A DNA stretch of 64,000 bases. Origin: Dolosigranulum savutiense (lineage in GTDB: Bacteria > Bacillota > Bacilli > Lactobacillales > Carnobacteriaceae_A). This document shows positions 25,127 to 34,153 of the stretch, in pieces; positions within the stretch are counted from its first letter, which is position 1, and each line of letters opens with the position of its first letter. The notes below the pieces were generated by a model, which was not told the origin of the DNA, ran no database searches, and saw nothing but the letters and a program-made list of their open reading frames with translations. The position numbers were made by a program, and so were the translations under genes. The stretch spans positions 558,001 through 622,000 of the forward strand of contig NZ_CP142435.1 in NCBI RefSeq assembly GCF_039830095.1, written 5' to 3'.

Positions 25127-25945
25127 TTAAGCACGTGATTGAGTGGCTTGTTTCCGGTAATTGACCGGAGATAAGCCGCTCAATTTTACTTTTATTCGAT
25201 CATTATTGTAGAAATGAATGTAGTTTTCGATTCTGCACTTGAGCTCATTAAAAGGCACTTTGTCTTGACCATAATACATTTCTTGCTTTAAGAGCCCAAA
25301 GAAATTCTCCATCGGTGAATTATCAAGGCAGTTCCCTTTCCGAGACATGCTTTGATAAATACCGTGCTCCTTTAAACAATTGATCCATGCACGGTGTTGA
25401 TAATGCCATCCCTGATCACTGTGAATTGTTGTACGATAAGGGGCATGACGTTCAATGCGAGAAATTGCCTCTGTTAATGGCTCTAGGGCAATATCTAATG
25501 TCGGACGTTTCGCGATCTTAAAGGCAATAATTTCGCTATTATATAAATCCATTACCGGGCTTAGGTACAGTTTTTCATCCTTGAGACACTTAAATTCTGT
25601 GACATCGGTGACCAGTTTTTGAAGTGGAATGGATGTCGTGAATCGTCGATTTACCCGATTGCTGGCTACCTTCCCTACTTTCCCTTTATAGGAATTATAA
25701 CGACGACTTTTATGGAAGAATTTCATACATTTGATACCGAGCTTCTGCATAAGACGTTGGACGCGTTTATGATTCACACAGTACCCCAGGTTTCTTAAGG
25801 CAAGCGTTATTCGTCGATAACCGTATGTCTCGTTTGAATCGTTAAAAATCTTTTGAATAAGCTGTTCAAGCGGATAATCTTTTGGGTTATTTGCTTTTTG
25901 GGCCATATAATAGTGATATGTTGATGCCGGTAAATCAATAACCAT
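25127..25945 (-). CDS. IS3-family transposase OrfB (DDE integrase part)
   Basis: Catalytic rve domain: first Asp in LVTDVTEFKCL, second in TIHSDQGWHYQH, Glu in SPMENFFGLLKQEMYYG, with the usual DD(35)E spacing, preceded by an HTH_21 region (SNETYGYRRITLALRNLG). The frame is open upstream of the ATG at 25945 all the way to the slippery site at 26047, and the extra residues (ERPSRRQQSRIAFELTEDHF) fit the usual OrfAB linker. The active transposase is therefore probably the OrfAB fusion made by frameshifting rather than a protein started at 25945. It appears intact. Confidence 0.92.
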   Translation of the reverse strand: MVIDLPASTYHYYMAQKANNPKDYPLEQLIQKIFNDSNETYGYRRITLALRNLGYCVNHKRVQRLMQKLGIKCMKFFHKSRRYNSYKGKVGKVASNRVNRRFTTSIPLQKLVTDVTEFKCLKDEKLYLSPVMDLYNSEIIAFKIAKRPTLDIALEPLTEAISRIERHAPYRTTIHSDQGWHYQHRAWINCLKEHGIYQSMSRKGNCLDNSPMENFFGLLKQEMYYGQDKVPFNELKCRIENYIHFYNNDRIKVKLSGLSPVNYRKQATQSRA

Positions 25946-25989
25946 TAAGACATCTTTTAAGCGAAAGTGGTCTTCAGTTAGCTCAAAGG

Positions 25990-26538
25990 CTATCCTTGAT
26001 TGTTGTCTTCGCGAGGGTCGCTCAATCCCCGCTCTCTCAACTTTTTTAAGTAGGCTAACTCAATCTTTAGTAAAGTATTTTCTTCTCGTAATTGTGCATT
26101 CTCACGAGCTATTTGATCTGTTTTTTGCTTTGGCTGTGTTGTTTTCTGGTTAGAAGAACGTGATGATTTAGGCATTTTTGGGGGCCTCCCTATTGGCTTA
26201 TTTAGACGTTGTGCGCCTCCTTCCATAAATAGCCGTTTCCAATTCGCTATAATAGAGGGTTCGCCTATGCCAAAGGCGTTAGCCGTCTCTTTATAGGAAG
26301 CGCCAGTCTCTAGCTTAAAGTTTAATACATTGAGCTTGAAACGTAACCTATATTTCTTCTTTGTCTTCTTTCGTTTTAGCCCAGCTTCCCCATAAAGTTG
26401 ATACTGATTGACCCAATTTTTAATAAGTCGAACGCTAGATACATCATATTTTTTAACCAGCAGACGATAGCCTAATGGACCATCGAGATATGCTTGAACA
26501 ATATTTAATTTAAACTGATATGAATATGTTTTGGACAT
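25990..26538 (-). CDS. IS3-family transposase OrfA (HTH and leucine zipper)
   Basis: A 182-aa protein with two HTH segments (SYQFKLNIVQAYLDGPLGYRLLVKKYDVSS and KLETGASYKETANAFGIGEPSII) and a C-terminal coiled coil (QIARENAQLREENTLLKIELAYLKKL). Near its end the codons TTA AAA AAG form the A-AAA-AAG slippery heptamer (26047-26041 on the minus strand); slipping back one base enters the OrfB frame. The GGGGG ribosome site is inside the hairpin at 26546-26584. Confidence 0.92.
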   Translation of the reverse strand: MSKTYSYQFKLNIVQAYLDGPLGYRLLVKKYDVSSVRLIKNWVNQYQLYGEAGLKRKKTKKKYRLRFKLNVLNFKLETGASYKETANAFGIGEPSIIANWKRLFMEGGAQRLNKPIGRPPKMPKSSRSSNQKTTQPKQKTDQIARENAQLREENTLLKIELAYLKKLRERGLSDPREDNNQG

Positions 26539-26545
26539 AAATGAA

Positions 26546-26584
26546 CCCCCGAAAATTAGAATAATTTACTCTAACTTTTGGGGG
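26546..26584 (-). repeat. Hairpin formed by the IS right end and an internal partial copy of it
   Basis: CCCCCGAAAATTAGA (26546-26560) and TCTAACTTTTGGGGG (26570-26584) pair with two mismatches. In a transcript entering the IS from the right the hairpin would hide the GGGGG that precedes the orfA ATG at 26538. Confidence 0.75.
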
Positions 26585-26599
26585 ATTATTTATGAGTGA

Positions 26600-27772
26600 T
26601 TACTTTTCTTCCGATGTCGTATCGATTAATACTTTTTCACTTCGATTAGATGGCCGTTCTTCTGCCGGGTATAGCTCTGTATGCTCACGAATATAATCGA
26701 AGATCATATGGAACATAATTTTTAAAATAGCATAAATCGGTATCCCGAGCAATAATCCCATTACGCCCATCATCTTACCTGCTGTTAACATAATGAATAA
26801 AATCGTAATCGGATGAATATTCAACTGGTTCCCTAAGATGAAAGGTTGGATAATACGATTTTCAACTAGCGATTCTAATGAAATCACAATTAGCACATAC
26901 ACAACCATTATCGGCGCTTGGAAAAATCCGATAATAAGTGCTAACAGCGTCGCAGTAATTGATCCTAAATAAGGAACTAAATTCAAGATGCCTCCGATAA
27001 TAGCTAAAACAATGTAAAAATCCAATCCAATAATCGCAAAACCTACTAAAAATGACAATCCGACAAAAAAAGCTACCATTAATTGTCCACGCACATAAAT
27101 ACTAAGTTGCTCGTGCACCCGTGTTAAAAAACTAGAGACCGTTTGACGCCAACGGGTAGGTACAATCCGGATGATATTATTCGGCACTTTTTCTGGAGAG
27201 ACTAACAAGAAATACAAAATAAACGGCACGGTAAAGATGATAAAGACCGCTTGCGTAATAATATTGACGAAGCTGCCGACACCGCTAAGCGTGGCATTCA
27301 GCACATTCGTTCCTTGTTCAGTTATGGTTTGGACAATATTTGAATTTTGGATTTGTTGGTACATTTCCCGGAAGTCACTTGTCTGAATGAGTGGATCGAT
27401 AATTTCAATTAACTCATTAAAATAGCGCGGTAAGACGACAATAATGGATGCTACTTGTCCTTGAATAATCGGAAAAATATAAAATACTGAAATAACGATA
27501 ATTCCTAAAATAGCCAGAAATAAAATTAAAACGCCCATCGATCGGGCTACTCCTCGCTTTTGTAACCAAGTAATAATCGGATTAAACAGGTAAAAGAAAA
27601 TCGTAGCGATAACTAGGGGTGGGCCAATAATACTTGTAATGACCCGCACTGGATATAATAACCCCGGCATCACCGACAGCATAAATAGGTTTAATAGTAA
27701 TAATAAAAAGCCAAACATATAGACAATGACTTTATGGGCAGTTAGTTGTTCGAACACTGATTTTTTCTCCAT
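26600..27772 (-). CDS. AI-2E family transporter (PerM/YdgG-like permease)
   Basis: A 390-aa membrane protein with about eight segments. N-terminal pair (VIYMFGFLLLLLNLFM; VITSIIGPPLVIATIFFYLF), the family motif NPIITWLQKRGVARSMGVLILF, and the C-terminal block GGILNLVPYLGSITATLLALIIGF...LVENRIIQPFILGNQLNIHPI...GVMGLLLGIPIYAIL are all typical. Members export AI-2 or move Na+/H+; which applies here cannot be read. Acidic tail EERPSNRSEKVLIDTTSEEK. The IS lies 12 bp past the stop, so its own terminator may have been displaced. Confidence 0.93.
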   Translation of the reverse strand: MEKKSVFEQLTAHKVIVYMFGFLLLLLNLFMLSVMPGLLYPVRVITSIIGPPLVIATIFFYLFNPIITWLQKRGVARSMGVLILFLAILGIIVISVFYIFPIIQGQVASIIVVLPRYFNELIEIIDPLIQTSDFREMYQQIQNSNIVQTITEQGTNVLNATLSGVGSFVNIITQAVFIIFTVPFILYFLLVSPEKVPNNIIRIVPTRWRQTVSSFLTRVHEQLSIYVRGQLMVAFFVGLSFLVGFAIIGLDFYIVLAIIGGILNLVPYLGSITATLLALIIGFFQAPIMVVYVLIVISLESLVENRIIQPFILGNQLNIHPITILFIMLTAGKMMGVMGLLLGIPIYAILKIMFHMIFDYIREHTELYPAEERPSNRSEKVLIDTTSEEK

Positions 27773-27830
27773 CTACTTCACTCCGTTCTTTCCTATTATA
27801 CAATGAATAAGGCAACTTTCCTCAGTCTAA

Positions 27831-27870
27831 GGTCTCAATATTAGAGACCCTCGCATCAATTTGTTATAAT
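27831..27870 (+). promoter_or_regulatory. Promoter region of the lactonase gene with a palindrome
   Basis: TATAAT (27865-27870) with a weak TTAGAG (27841-27846) 18 bases upstream. GGTCTC (27831-27836) and GAGACC (27844-27849) form an inverted repeat overlapping the -35. Confidence 0.55.
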
Positions 27871-27899
27871 GAAGGTACATTACTGAGGAGGAATTTTTC

Positions 27900-28931
27900 A
27901 TGACCATACACTTACTGCTCGGCACATACACACGAGCGACTAGCCAAGGACTGTACATGATTGACTTTGATCAACAGTCAACTACGCTAGATAATTTACA
28001 ATTAATTGACGACATCGGTAGTCCCACTTACGTTACCACAGGCTATTCTGGCAATGTAATCTTTACTATCGTGAACGAAAATGGTCAAGGAGGGGTCGGT
28101 GCTTTAGTCAAACAAGCTGACGGCTCTTACCAACTGCAAGACCAAGTACTAGAAGACGGGCCAGCTCCTTGTTATGTCGCCTTCGATCAAAAACGCGAGC
28201 TCTTATATGAAGCTAATTATCATACGGGAGCACTTAGCATCTACCAAGCGACGGCGGACGGACAATTAACCTTAACTGAGCGCATCCAACATTCGGGTAG
28301 CTCGATCCATAAAAATCAAGACGGACCACATGCGCATTACTTCGATCTCGACACTGCTGGAGAATTTGTCCTATCTTGTGATCTTGGAACTGATGAGGTA
28401 AGTACTTACCGAATATCCGAGACAGGAAAAGCCACCGAAATTAGTACACTCTCTGTAAAACCGGGGACTGGTCCTCGCCACTTAACTTTTCATCCGAATG
28501 GGAAATATGTGTATATCTTTGGCGAGTTAAGTAGTGAGATTTTAGTGGGCACGTATGATCAAGCAAGTGGGGAAATCGAGCTAATTCAGACCCTCTCTAC
28601 CTTGCCCGGAGATTTCAACGGTGAAAGCAGCGGTGCGGCCATTCGCATCTCCAACGACGGACAATTCCTCTATGCCTCAAATCGTGGGCATGATTCGATT
28701 GTGGTCTATCACATTCAAGCTGACTTCACCTTAGAAGCGATTCAATGGGCAGAGACACATGGTCAGAACCCACGTGACTTCAACTTCACTCCGGATGAAC
28801 AGTTTATCATTTGTGGACATCAGCATACTGATACACTCAGCTTATTCCAGCGTGATGTGTCATCAGGTAAGCTTAGCTTACTCTCCACTGATACGATTGC
28901 ACCGGAAGTTGTCTGCGTAACACCACTTTAA
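27900..28931 (+). CDS. pgl: 6-phosphogluconolactonase (YkgB/Pgl beta-propeller family)
   Basis: A 343-aa seven-bladed propeller of the lactonase family. Family landmarks: LLGTYTRATSQGLY at the start, HSGSSIHKNQDGPHAHYFDLDTAGEF (about residues 139-165), VKPGTGPRHLTFHPNGKYVYIFGELSSEI and ISNDGQFLYASNRGHDSI. It hydrolyses 6-phosphogluconolactone in the oxidative pentose phosphate route in the cytoplasm. Start supported by GAGGAGGAATTTTTC. Single gene with its own promoter and terminator. Confidence 0.92.
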   Translation: MTIHLLLGTYTRATSQGLYMIDFDQQSTTLDNLQLIDDIGSPTYVTTGYSGNVIFTIVNENGQGGVGALVKQADGSYQLQDQVLEDGPAPCYVAFDQKRELLYEANYHTGALSIYQATADGQLTLTERIQHSGSSIHKNQDGPHAHYFDLDTAGEFVLSCDLGTDEVSTYRISETGKATEISTLSVKPGTGPRHLTFHPNGKYVYIFGELSSEILVGTYDQASGEIELIQTLSTLPGDFNGESSGAAIRISNDGQFLYASNRGHDSIVVYHIQADFTLEAIQWAETHGQNPRDFNFTPDEQFIICGHQHTDTLSLFQRDVSSGKLSLLSTDTIAPEVVCVTPL

Positions 28932-28993
28932 TATTCCCTTTATGGGTCACACAACATATTCGCTATTAAATAAACGACCTTATTAACGAAAGA

Positions 28994-29037
28994 GACTGAA
29001 CGCAGCCGTTATTGATCGGGGCGTTCAGTCCTTTTTT
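28994..29037 (+). terminator. Terminator of the lactonase gene
   Basis: GACTGAACGC, 17-nt loop, GCGTTCAGTC followed by CTTTTTT. Confidence 0.92.
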
Positions 29038-29058
29038 ATCACTCACAATAACTCGTTT

Positions 29059-29613
29059 TTATTCGAAGCTATCGGTCTCTTCATTGTAAACTTGGTATTC
29101 ATCTGTTGTTGAGTTGTAACGATAAATTTTGTGTAAGGTGGATACATCTGGGTTATCCTCAGAAAGTTCACGAATCTCAACTTTTACCCAGCCTGCTTCG
29201 TCATCTTTTAATACCATAAAGGTGTACTTCATAATATCTTGTTCTAAGCCAGCAATTTCAACGATACGGTCCAAAATAGCTTGTTCTTCTTCTGGAACTA
29301 AATCTGCTTTTTCTGAAGTGCTTGTTTTAGCCGTGTTATTGGCTGGAGTAGACGCATCAGCTGAGTCATCTGATTTATCAGACTTGTCTGTTGCTGAAGC
29401 ATCTTTCTCAGTTTTCACATCTTCGTCAGCTACTTTATCTTTTTGGTCAGCTGTATCGTTCATTTTTTTGTCGTCTTTTTCATCTACTTTTTTATTCTCT
29501 TCCACAACAGATTCTGTTGCAGTGTCCTCTTGTTCGGTAGGTGCTTGCTCATTGCCACATGCTGCTAGAACAACTGGAGCAACGAGTAATAAGGCTAATT
29601 TTTTCATCTTCAT
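29059..29613 (-). CDS. Lipoprotein with a charged linker and a small C-terminal domain
   Basis: A 184-aa protein: signal peptide with lipobox VVLAAC, then about 85 residues rich in Asp, Lys, Thr and Ser (VEENKKVDEKDDKKMNDT), then a folded C-terminal domain of about 70 residues (ILDRIVEIAGLEQDIMKYTFMVLKDDEAGWVKVEIREL...LHKIYRYNSTTDEYQVYNEE), which is PepSY-like in feel but not firmly so. The start at 29613 has AGGAGG eight bases upstream; the frame runs on to 29715 without a better start. Twenty bp downstream of rsmI, so probably the last gene of the replication/translation block. Function unknown. Confidence 0.8.
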   Translation of the reverse strand: MKMKKLALLLVAPVVLAACGNEQAPTEQEDTATESVVEENKKVDEKDDKKMNDTADQKDKVADEDVKTEKDASATDKSDKSDDSADASTPANNTAKTSTSEKADLVPEEEQAILDRIVEIAGLEQDIMKYTFMVLKDDEAGWVKVEIRELSEDNPDVSTLHKIYRYNSTTDEYQVYNEETDSFE

Positions 29614-29632
29614 TATAATTACCTCCTGAAAA

Positions 29633-30517
29633 TTAAATCTCATGATAAGCTGCATAGACGTCGCGCTTCGGTAAATCCCGTAAGCTGGCAACCTTTTTAA
29701 TCGCCCACTTATCACGAATATCTTCTAGCTTCATTATATACTCAACATGTTCTTTTAGCGAGAGATTTTCCCATTCTTTAGATTTTTCTAATTTTTCTGG
29801 TTGATCATTCCCGCTAAAAATTAAGACAAATTCGCCTCGGATGAGTTGACTGTTATCGGATAAGAAGTCGCTTACTTCTGCAATCGTCCCTCTTATAAAT
29901 TCCTCATATTGCTTCGTTAACTCACGAGCAACTGCTACTTCACGCGCACGGCCAAAGACTTCTTCTGCAATAGCGAGTACATTTTTAACACGATAAGGAG
30001 ACTCATAAAAAATTAACGTCTCTGTTTTTTGATTCAATTCTGTTAATACGGCTGTTATCTCACTCGACTTGCGTGGTAAAAAACCATGGAAATAAAATGG
30101 TTGCGGCGCTATCCCGCTAGCCACAAGCGCAGTCAATGCGGCGTTAGCCCCCGGTAATGGCACAACCGCACAGTGATTAGCAATCGCCGCTTGCGTCAAC
30201 TCTCGACCCGGATCACTAATACTTGGCATCCCGGCGTCGCTCACTTGCGCAACCGACTGCCCCTCCAACAACTTCTGAATCAATTCTGGAATCCGCTGTT
30301 GGGTATTATGTTCATGGAAGCTAATCTGTGGGGTTTGAATATTGAAGTGGTTGAGCAATTTTTGGGTATGACGCGTATCTTCGGCTGCAATCAAATCCAC
30401 TTGGTGCAGGATATCGACTGCCCGGAACGTCATATCATCTAAGTTTCCAATTGGTGTCGGCACTAAATATAACTTTCCCAATTTTGTTTCATCTTTAAAG
30501 CTACTCTGTCGATTCAT
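29633..30517 (-). CDS. rsmI: 16S rRNA (cytidine-1402 2'-O)-methyltransferase
   Basis: A 294-aa SAM-dependent enzyme of the tetrapyrrole-methylase fold. [55 protein letters not shown] and [12 protein letters not shown] are the family blocks. It methylates the ribose of C1402 in the 30S decoding centre. It overlaps the GIY-YIG gene by 17 bp in the usual Firmicute yabA-yabB-yazA-yabC order. Confidence 0.96.
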   Translation of the reverse strand: MNRQSSFKDETKLGKLYLVPTPIGNLDDMTFRAVDILHQVDLIAAEDTRHTQKLLNHFNIQTPQISFHEHNTQQRIPELIQKLLEGQSVAQVSDAGMPSISDPGRELTQAAIANHCAVVPLPGANAALTALVASGIAPQPFYFHGFLPRKSSEITAVLTELNQKTETLIFYESPYRVKNVLAIAEEVFGRAREVAVARELTKQYEEFIRGTIAEVSDFLSDNSQLIRGEFVLIFSGNDQPEKLEKSKEWENLSLKEHVEYIMKLEDIRDKWAIKKVASLRDLPKRDVYAAYHEI

Positions 30518-30836
30518 CCGTTGCTCCCCTCTTATCTATAATCACTGCCCGATAGCGCCGATCATACGGCACATGCACCCCTTGATTGGCTAAGTATTGG
30601 TTCTTTTGTGGGCGAGTCTGTTGTTTAAATAAGGCCTCTGCCCGCATCGCCTCACTTCTAGTCTTGAAACATTCAGCATAAATAAGCTTCACCGGTCGCC
30701 TTGCTTGGGCTCGGGTATACTTCGCACCGGTTCCATTATTATGTTCCTGTTCACGTCGCTGTAAGTCGGTTGTATAGCCTCCATAGAGCGATGTATCTTG
30801 ACATAATAAGACATAAAAATAATGTGCATCAGCCAT
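30501..30836 (-). CDS. GIY-YIG nuclease-fold protein (YazA/UPF0213)
   Basis: A 111-aa protein. [48 protein letters not shown] contains the GIY-YIG core (YVL and YGGYT), the Arg of the first helix and the family YTR element. UPF0213 members are small predicted nucleases of unknown cellular target. Overlaps the preceding methyltransferase gene by 8 bp and rsmI by 17 bp. Confidence 0.93.
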   Translation of the reverse strand: MADAHYFYVLLCQDTSLYGGYTTDLQRREQEHNNGTGAKYTRAQARRPVKLIYAECFKTRSEAMRAEALFKQQTRPQKNQYLANQGVHVPYDRRYRAVIIDKRGATDESTE

Positions 30837-31581
30837 GAATAATCGCTCGCATTTCGGGGGTGTAGTTGCCTACTTCATCCATCACATAGAGTGGTGAATC
30901 CACCGCAAAACCAGCTGCACTCCCTTGCTTAATGGCTTCAACTAACAAAATTGTTGCTTGGCGGTTCGGCTTAGGATAGACAAAACGAATGCGCTTCGGC
31001 ACCAATTGATGTGCCTGCAACTCGTCTAACAACTCCAAAAATCGTTCCGGACGATAGACCATAAAAAAAGTCCCTTTCATCTTCAACAAGCGACTAACTT
31101 CCTGTATTAACACCGACAGCTCCAAATGAAGTTCATGGCGTGCAATGGCCAAATGTGGATTGGGACTTATTTTAGCCTCATCCACCTTGAAATAAGGTGG
31201 ATTGCAAACAATGGCATCGATCGTATCATAGGAGAAGATCCCCGACAAACGAGCAACATCTCCTTGCATAATCTGTACTTGATCATCTAACTTATTCAAG
31301 CTGACACTCCGTTGCGCCATATCCACCAAACGTTCCTGCAATTCCACGCCAATAATTTGAGCATTCGTCTGCTCAGACAACAGCATGGTCACAGCCCCCG
31401 TTCCCGCACACAAATCTAACACCTTCGCCCGAGTACTCTGAGGCACGCGCGCAAAATCGCCTAACACTAAGGCATCTGTTGAATATGAAAAGACAGACGA
31501 ACTTTGGATAATACGCAAGTCGTCTCGTCCCAATGTGTCTAACCGCTCATCATCTCTTAACATCCGTGATCTCTCCGTCAT
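30829..31581 (-). CDS. tRNA1(Val) (adenine-37 N6)-methyltransferase family (YabB)
   Basis: A 250-aa class I SAM-dependent methyltransferase. [18 protein letters not shown] is the SAM motif I, and IVCNPPYFK is the catalytic N-P-P-Y motif of N6-adenine methylases. Matches the YabB/TrmN6 group that lies next to yabA and yazA in Firmicutes. The start shares a base with the yabA stop. Confidence 0.9.
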   Translation of the reverse strand: MTERSRMLRDDERLDTLGRDDLRIIQSSSVFSYSTDALVLGDFARVPQSTRAKVLDLCAGTGAVTMLLSEQTNAQIIGVELQERLVDMAQRSVSLNKLDDQVQIMQGDVARLSGIFSYDTIDAIVCNPPYFKVDEAKISPNPHLAIARHELHLELSVLIQEVSRLLKMKGTFFMVYRPERFLELLDELQAHQLVPKRIRFVYPKPNRQATILLVEAIKQGSAAGFAVDSPLYVMDEVGNYTPEMRAIIHG

Positions 31582-31928
31582 TACTTACGATCTCCATAAA
31601 TGACATCCAAACAAAATGCACACGACTCATCATCAATACGGCGTTGCCCATACAGATGATTACACACATGAAACCCATCATCATAGATGCTCTCTAAGTT
31701 TAGACGCGATTTGGTCAGGCCGGCCGGATTGTCTGATTCAATAACGCCATCTTCTTCAATTAAGTTCCCATTTAATCGGTCACGTAAATGTTGATTTTCA
31801 ACTTTAAGTGCCTGATTCTCTTCAGCTAAATCTGATAACTGTTGACGAACTGCACGCAAGGTCTCGACATTTCCTTTAGCTTGTTCTTCTAGTAACATTA
31901 ATGTATCGTATAAGTCTTTTTTATCCAT
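31581..31928 (-). CDS. yabA: Replication initiation control protein YabA
   Basis: A 115-aa protein with an N-terminal coiled coil (residues about 5-55, LMLLEEQAKGNVETLRAVRQQL) that tetramerises, a linker, and a C-terminal zinc domain with the pattern HVCNHLYG...CAFC. YabA binds DnaA and DnaN and limits over-initiation at the origin. In this order a ricT gene is normally found between holB and yabA; here that place holds only 107 bp. Confidence 0.93.
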   Translation of the reverse strand: MDKKDLYDTLMLLEEQAKGNVETLRAVRQQLSDLAEENQALKVENQHLRDRLNGNLIEEDGVIESDNPAGLTKSRLNLESIYDDGFHVCNHLYGQRRIDDESCAFCLDVIYGDRK

Positions 31929-32035
31929 CTTTCACCACTCTAACTTATCTGATTTCTATTCTAACCGTATTACTGGTGATTTATTCTATTCGTCCCCAAG
32001 ATCGCCGTCAATCTTCTCAAACTTAGCTTCTATCC

Positions 32036-33028
32036 CTATCTTTCATCGTTCAATAATTCAAGTGTAAGATATTCTAATACACCCTGTAAGTTAACGTAAC
32101 TATCCAACATTTTTTGTGCTTGTAGTGTCCTTTCAATCGCGCTACTCACTCTTGCCGTCGACCATTTCTCGGCTAATGCATCTAACTGCGGACCATATGC
32201 GGAAAAAGCCGGAATATGGTCTAATCCTAGCTGTCCTTTCAACAGATCACGAAGAAGTAACAAGATAACATCTAGCGTTAATTGTTTCACTTCATTTTCC
32301 TTAGCTAGCGGAAGTAAGGTCTTCGTAACCTGAATGAAGGCTTGATCATCTTTCCGATCAATCAGATTCAACCATTGCCAGACGCCTTTAGCTATTTCTT
32401 GCAAATTCGTCTCTTGCATGAGTTGGACCGCTTGCTCATTATCTTCGACCAATTGAGCACTCAATACTGCTTGATTACTTGTTAATCCCAATTGTCTTAA
32501 AGCAACCACGCGCTGGTCAATCGGCTGTGTCTGAAAAGTAATCACTTGACACCTTGAAACAATTGTCGGCAATAAATTCTGCTTAGCTGTTGCCAGCAAG
32601 AATAGAATAATATCGCCTTGCGGTTCTTCCAAAAACTTCAGCAAACTATTGGCCGCACTTGTTGTCATCAGATCGGCTTCTTCGATAATAATCACCTTAC
32701 GCGAACTTTCTAGCCCGCTCGTCGTTAGTTCACTCTTAAGTTGTCGAATCTGTTCTACCTTAATCGAAGCACCGGATTTCTCAACTATTACCGTATCCAC
32801 ATGCTGATCAGCTGCAATATTCTGACATATGCCACATTCCAAGCACGGCTCAACTGATTCTGGCGCTTTATTCTGACAAAATAAAGCTTGTGAAACATAC
32901 TTAGCCATTGCCTTCTTGCCGGACCCCGACACTCCTTCAAAAATATAGGCATGACCTAATTTATTTTCATTAACTAACTTAGAAAACAGCCGATACACAT
33001 TCGGCTGTCTCTGTTCCAGTGTCGTCAC
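32036..33028 (-). CDS. holB: DNA polymerase III delta-prime subunit
   Basis: A 330-aa clamp-loader subunit. P-loop-like EGVSGSGKKAMAKYV, zinc Cys cluster (CQNKAPESVEPCLECGICQ), sensor region IIEEADLMTTSAANSLLKFLEEP and LPTIVSRCQ. It opens the beta clamp with DnaX and HolA. Separated from yaaQ by 20 bp. Confidence 0.94.
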   Translation of the reverse strand: MTTLEQRQPNVYRLFSKLVNENKLGHAYIFEGVSGSGKKAMAKYVSQALFCQNKAPESVEPCLECGICQNIAADQHVDTVIVEKSGASIKVEQIRQLKSELTTSGLESSRKVIIIEEADLMTTSAANSLLKFLEEPQGDIILFLLATAKQNLLPTIVSRCQVITFQTQPIDQRVVALRQLGLTSNQAVLSAQLVEDNEQAVQLMQETNLQEIAKGVWQWLNLIDRKDDQAFIQVTKTLLPLAKENEVKQLTLDVILLLLRDLLKGQLGLDHIPAFSAYGPQLDALAEKWSTARVSSAIERTLQAQKMLDSYVNLQGVLEYLTLELLNDER

Positions 33029-33048
33029 GTCCTATTCACCTCACTAAA

Positions 33049-33378
33049 TTAAAACTGGTGAAATGCTTCAACCGGCAAGACGAACACCGTCGCACCGCCT
33101 ACTTCGACATCGATTGGAAATGTTAGATCTGTTTCAATCGTAAAATCGTAGGAGGCAGGATTAACCATCTTCTGTTCACGAGTTGAACAATTTTCTTGGA
33201 TAATTGCTAATATGTCATCAACTTTCCGATCTTTTGCCCCAATCAAGAATGTGGTGTTCCCTGCCCGCAAGAAGCCTCCCGTTGATGATAATTTTGTGGC
33301 ACGGATACCTTGTTCTACAAAAATATCTTGCAATCGTCGACTATCTTGATTCTGAATAATAGCTACAACTAACTTCAC
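33049..33378 (-). CDS. darA: Cyclic-di-AMP receptor protein (DarA/PstA, YaaQ)
   Basis: A 109-aa PII-like protein. Sequence MKLVVAIIQNQDSRRLQDIF...TGGFLRAGNTTFLIG...GGATVFVLPVEAFHQF matches YaaQ along its length, including TGGFLRxGNTT at the nucleotide loop. The start is taken as GTG at 33378, with AAGGAGGAG six bases upstream, which gives the standard 109 aa; upstream ATGs would add six residues made of the ribosome site. Lies between tmk and holB as usual. Confidence 0.92.
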   Translation of the reverse strand: MKLVVAIIQNQDSRRLQDIFVEQGIRATKLSSTGGFLRAGNTTFLIGAKDRKVDDILAIIQENCSTREQKMVNPASYDFTIETDLTFPIDVEVGGATVFVLPVEAFHQF

Positions 33379-33419
33379 CGTCATCTCCTCCTTCATCCGA
33401 CTATCTTCATATGCTTATT

Positions 33420-34082
33420 CTACCACAGATACGACTCGTCCACTAGCGTATCCAAGTATTTGTTCAAAAGCTTCCAAGTTTCTTCTAACACCTCAGCAGG
33501 ATCGCGTGTAGCATCGATGTAAATAAACCGCTCCGGCTCAGCTTCTCGCAACGTCTGATACCCTGCTCGAACCCGGTTATGGAACGCAATATCTTCCTGT
33601 TCTAAACGATCGACCACGCGCCCAGATCGCTTATCCTGAATGCGAGCCAATCCCGTCTGCGCATCTACATCCAACAGAATCGTCACAGTTGGCAAAACAT
33701 CTTGAATCGCAAACGCATTAATCGCACGAATAGCTTCCATACCCAATTCTCGACCAGCTCCTTGATAAGCCAGTGAACTATCTACATACCGATCAGATAG
33801 GATAATTCTCCCCGTCGTTAATGCTGGAAGAATCGTATCTACAATATGCTGACGGCGACTGGCCGCCATTAGCAGAGCTTCCGTCCGCGCATCCATCTCA
33901 CCATGCCGATTATCCAACAGCACACCGCGAATAACCTCAGCTAACGGACTCCCACCCGGCTCGCGCGTCAAGATAACTTCACACGCGAACCGCGCTTCCA
34001 AGCGCTCCTTTAGCCCGCGAATAAGGGTCGACTTCCCCGCACCATCTGGGCCCTCAACCGTAATAAATAATCCTTCTGACAT
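33420..34082 (-). CDS. tmk: Thymidylate kinase
   Basis: A 220-aa P-loop kinase making dTDP from dTMP. P-loop EGPDGAGKSTLIRGL, DRY-type motif LSDRYVDSSLAYQG, and EPGG (TREPGGSPLAEVIR). Essential DNA-precursor enzyme. 42 bp upstream of yaaQ. Confidence 0.96.
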   Translation of the reverse strand: MSEGLFITVEGPDGAGKSTLIRGLKERLEARFACEVILTREPGGSPLAEVIRGVLLDNRHGEMDARTEALLMAASRRQHIVDTILPALTTGRIILSDRYVDSSLAYQGAGRELGMEAIRAINAFAIQDVLPTVTILLDVDAQTGLARIQDKRSGRVVDRLEQEDIAFHNRVRAGYQTLREAEPERFIYIDATRDPAEVLEETWKLLNKYLDTLVDESYLW

Positions 34083-34153
34083 ACTTGGCTTTCCTTTCTT
34101 CAGTTCATGCTAAATAAACAACTCCACCTGAGCAAAAATCATCAAACGGAAGT

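Larger units (their letters stand above)
25092..26587 (-). mobile_element. IS3-family insertion sequence (IS150-like group)
   Basis: About 1.5 kb with two overlapping-phase transposase frames and matching ends: CCCCCAAAAGTTGGAG at 25095-25110 and its near-perfect inverted copy at 26569-26584 (15 of 16). Exact terminal bases and any target duplication could not be fixed; the ends do not show a clean TG...CA. It sits 12 bp after the stop of the AI-2E family gene and about 65 bp upstream of the exporter promoter, leaving both intact. Confidence 0.9.

Noticed and set aside
29129-29629. 166-codon Ser-rich plus-strand frame opposite the lipoprotein gene
   Set aside because: It mirrors the Asp/Lys/Ser-rich lipoprotein codons; composition explains the long frame.
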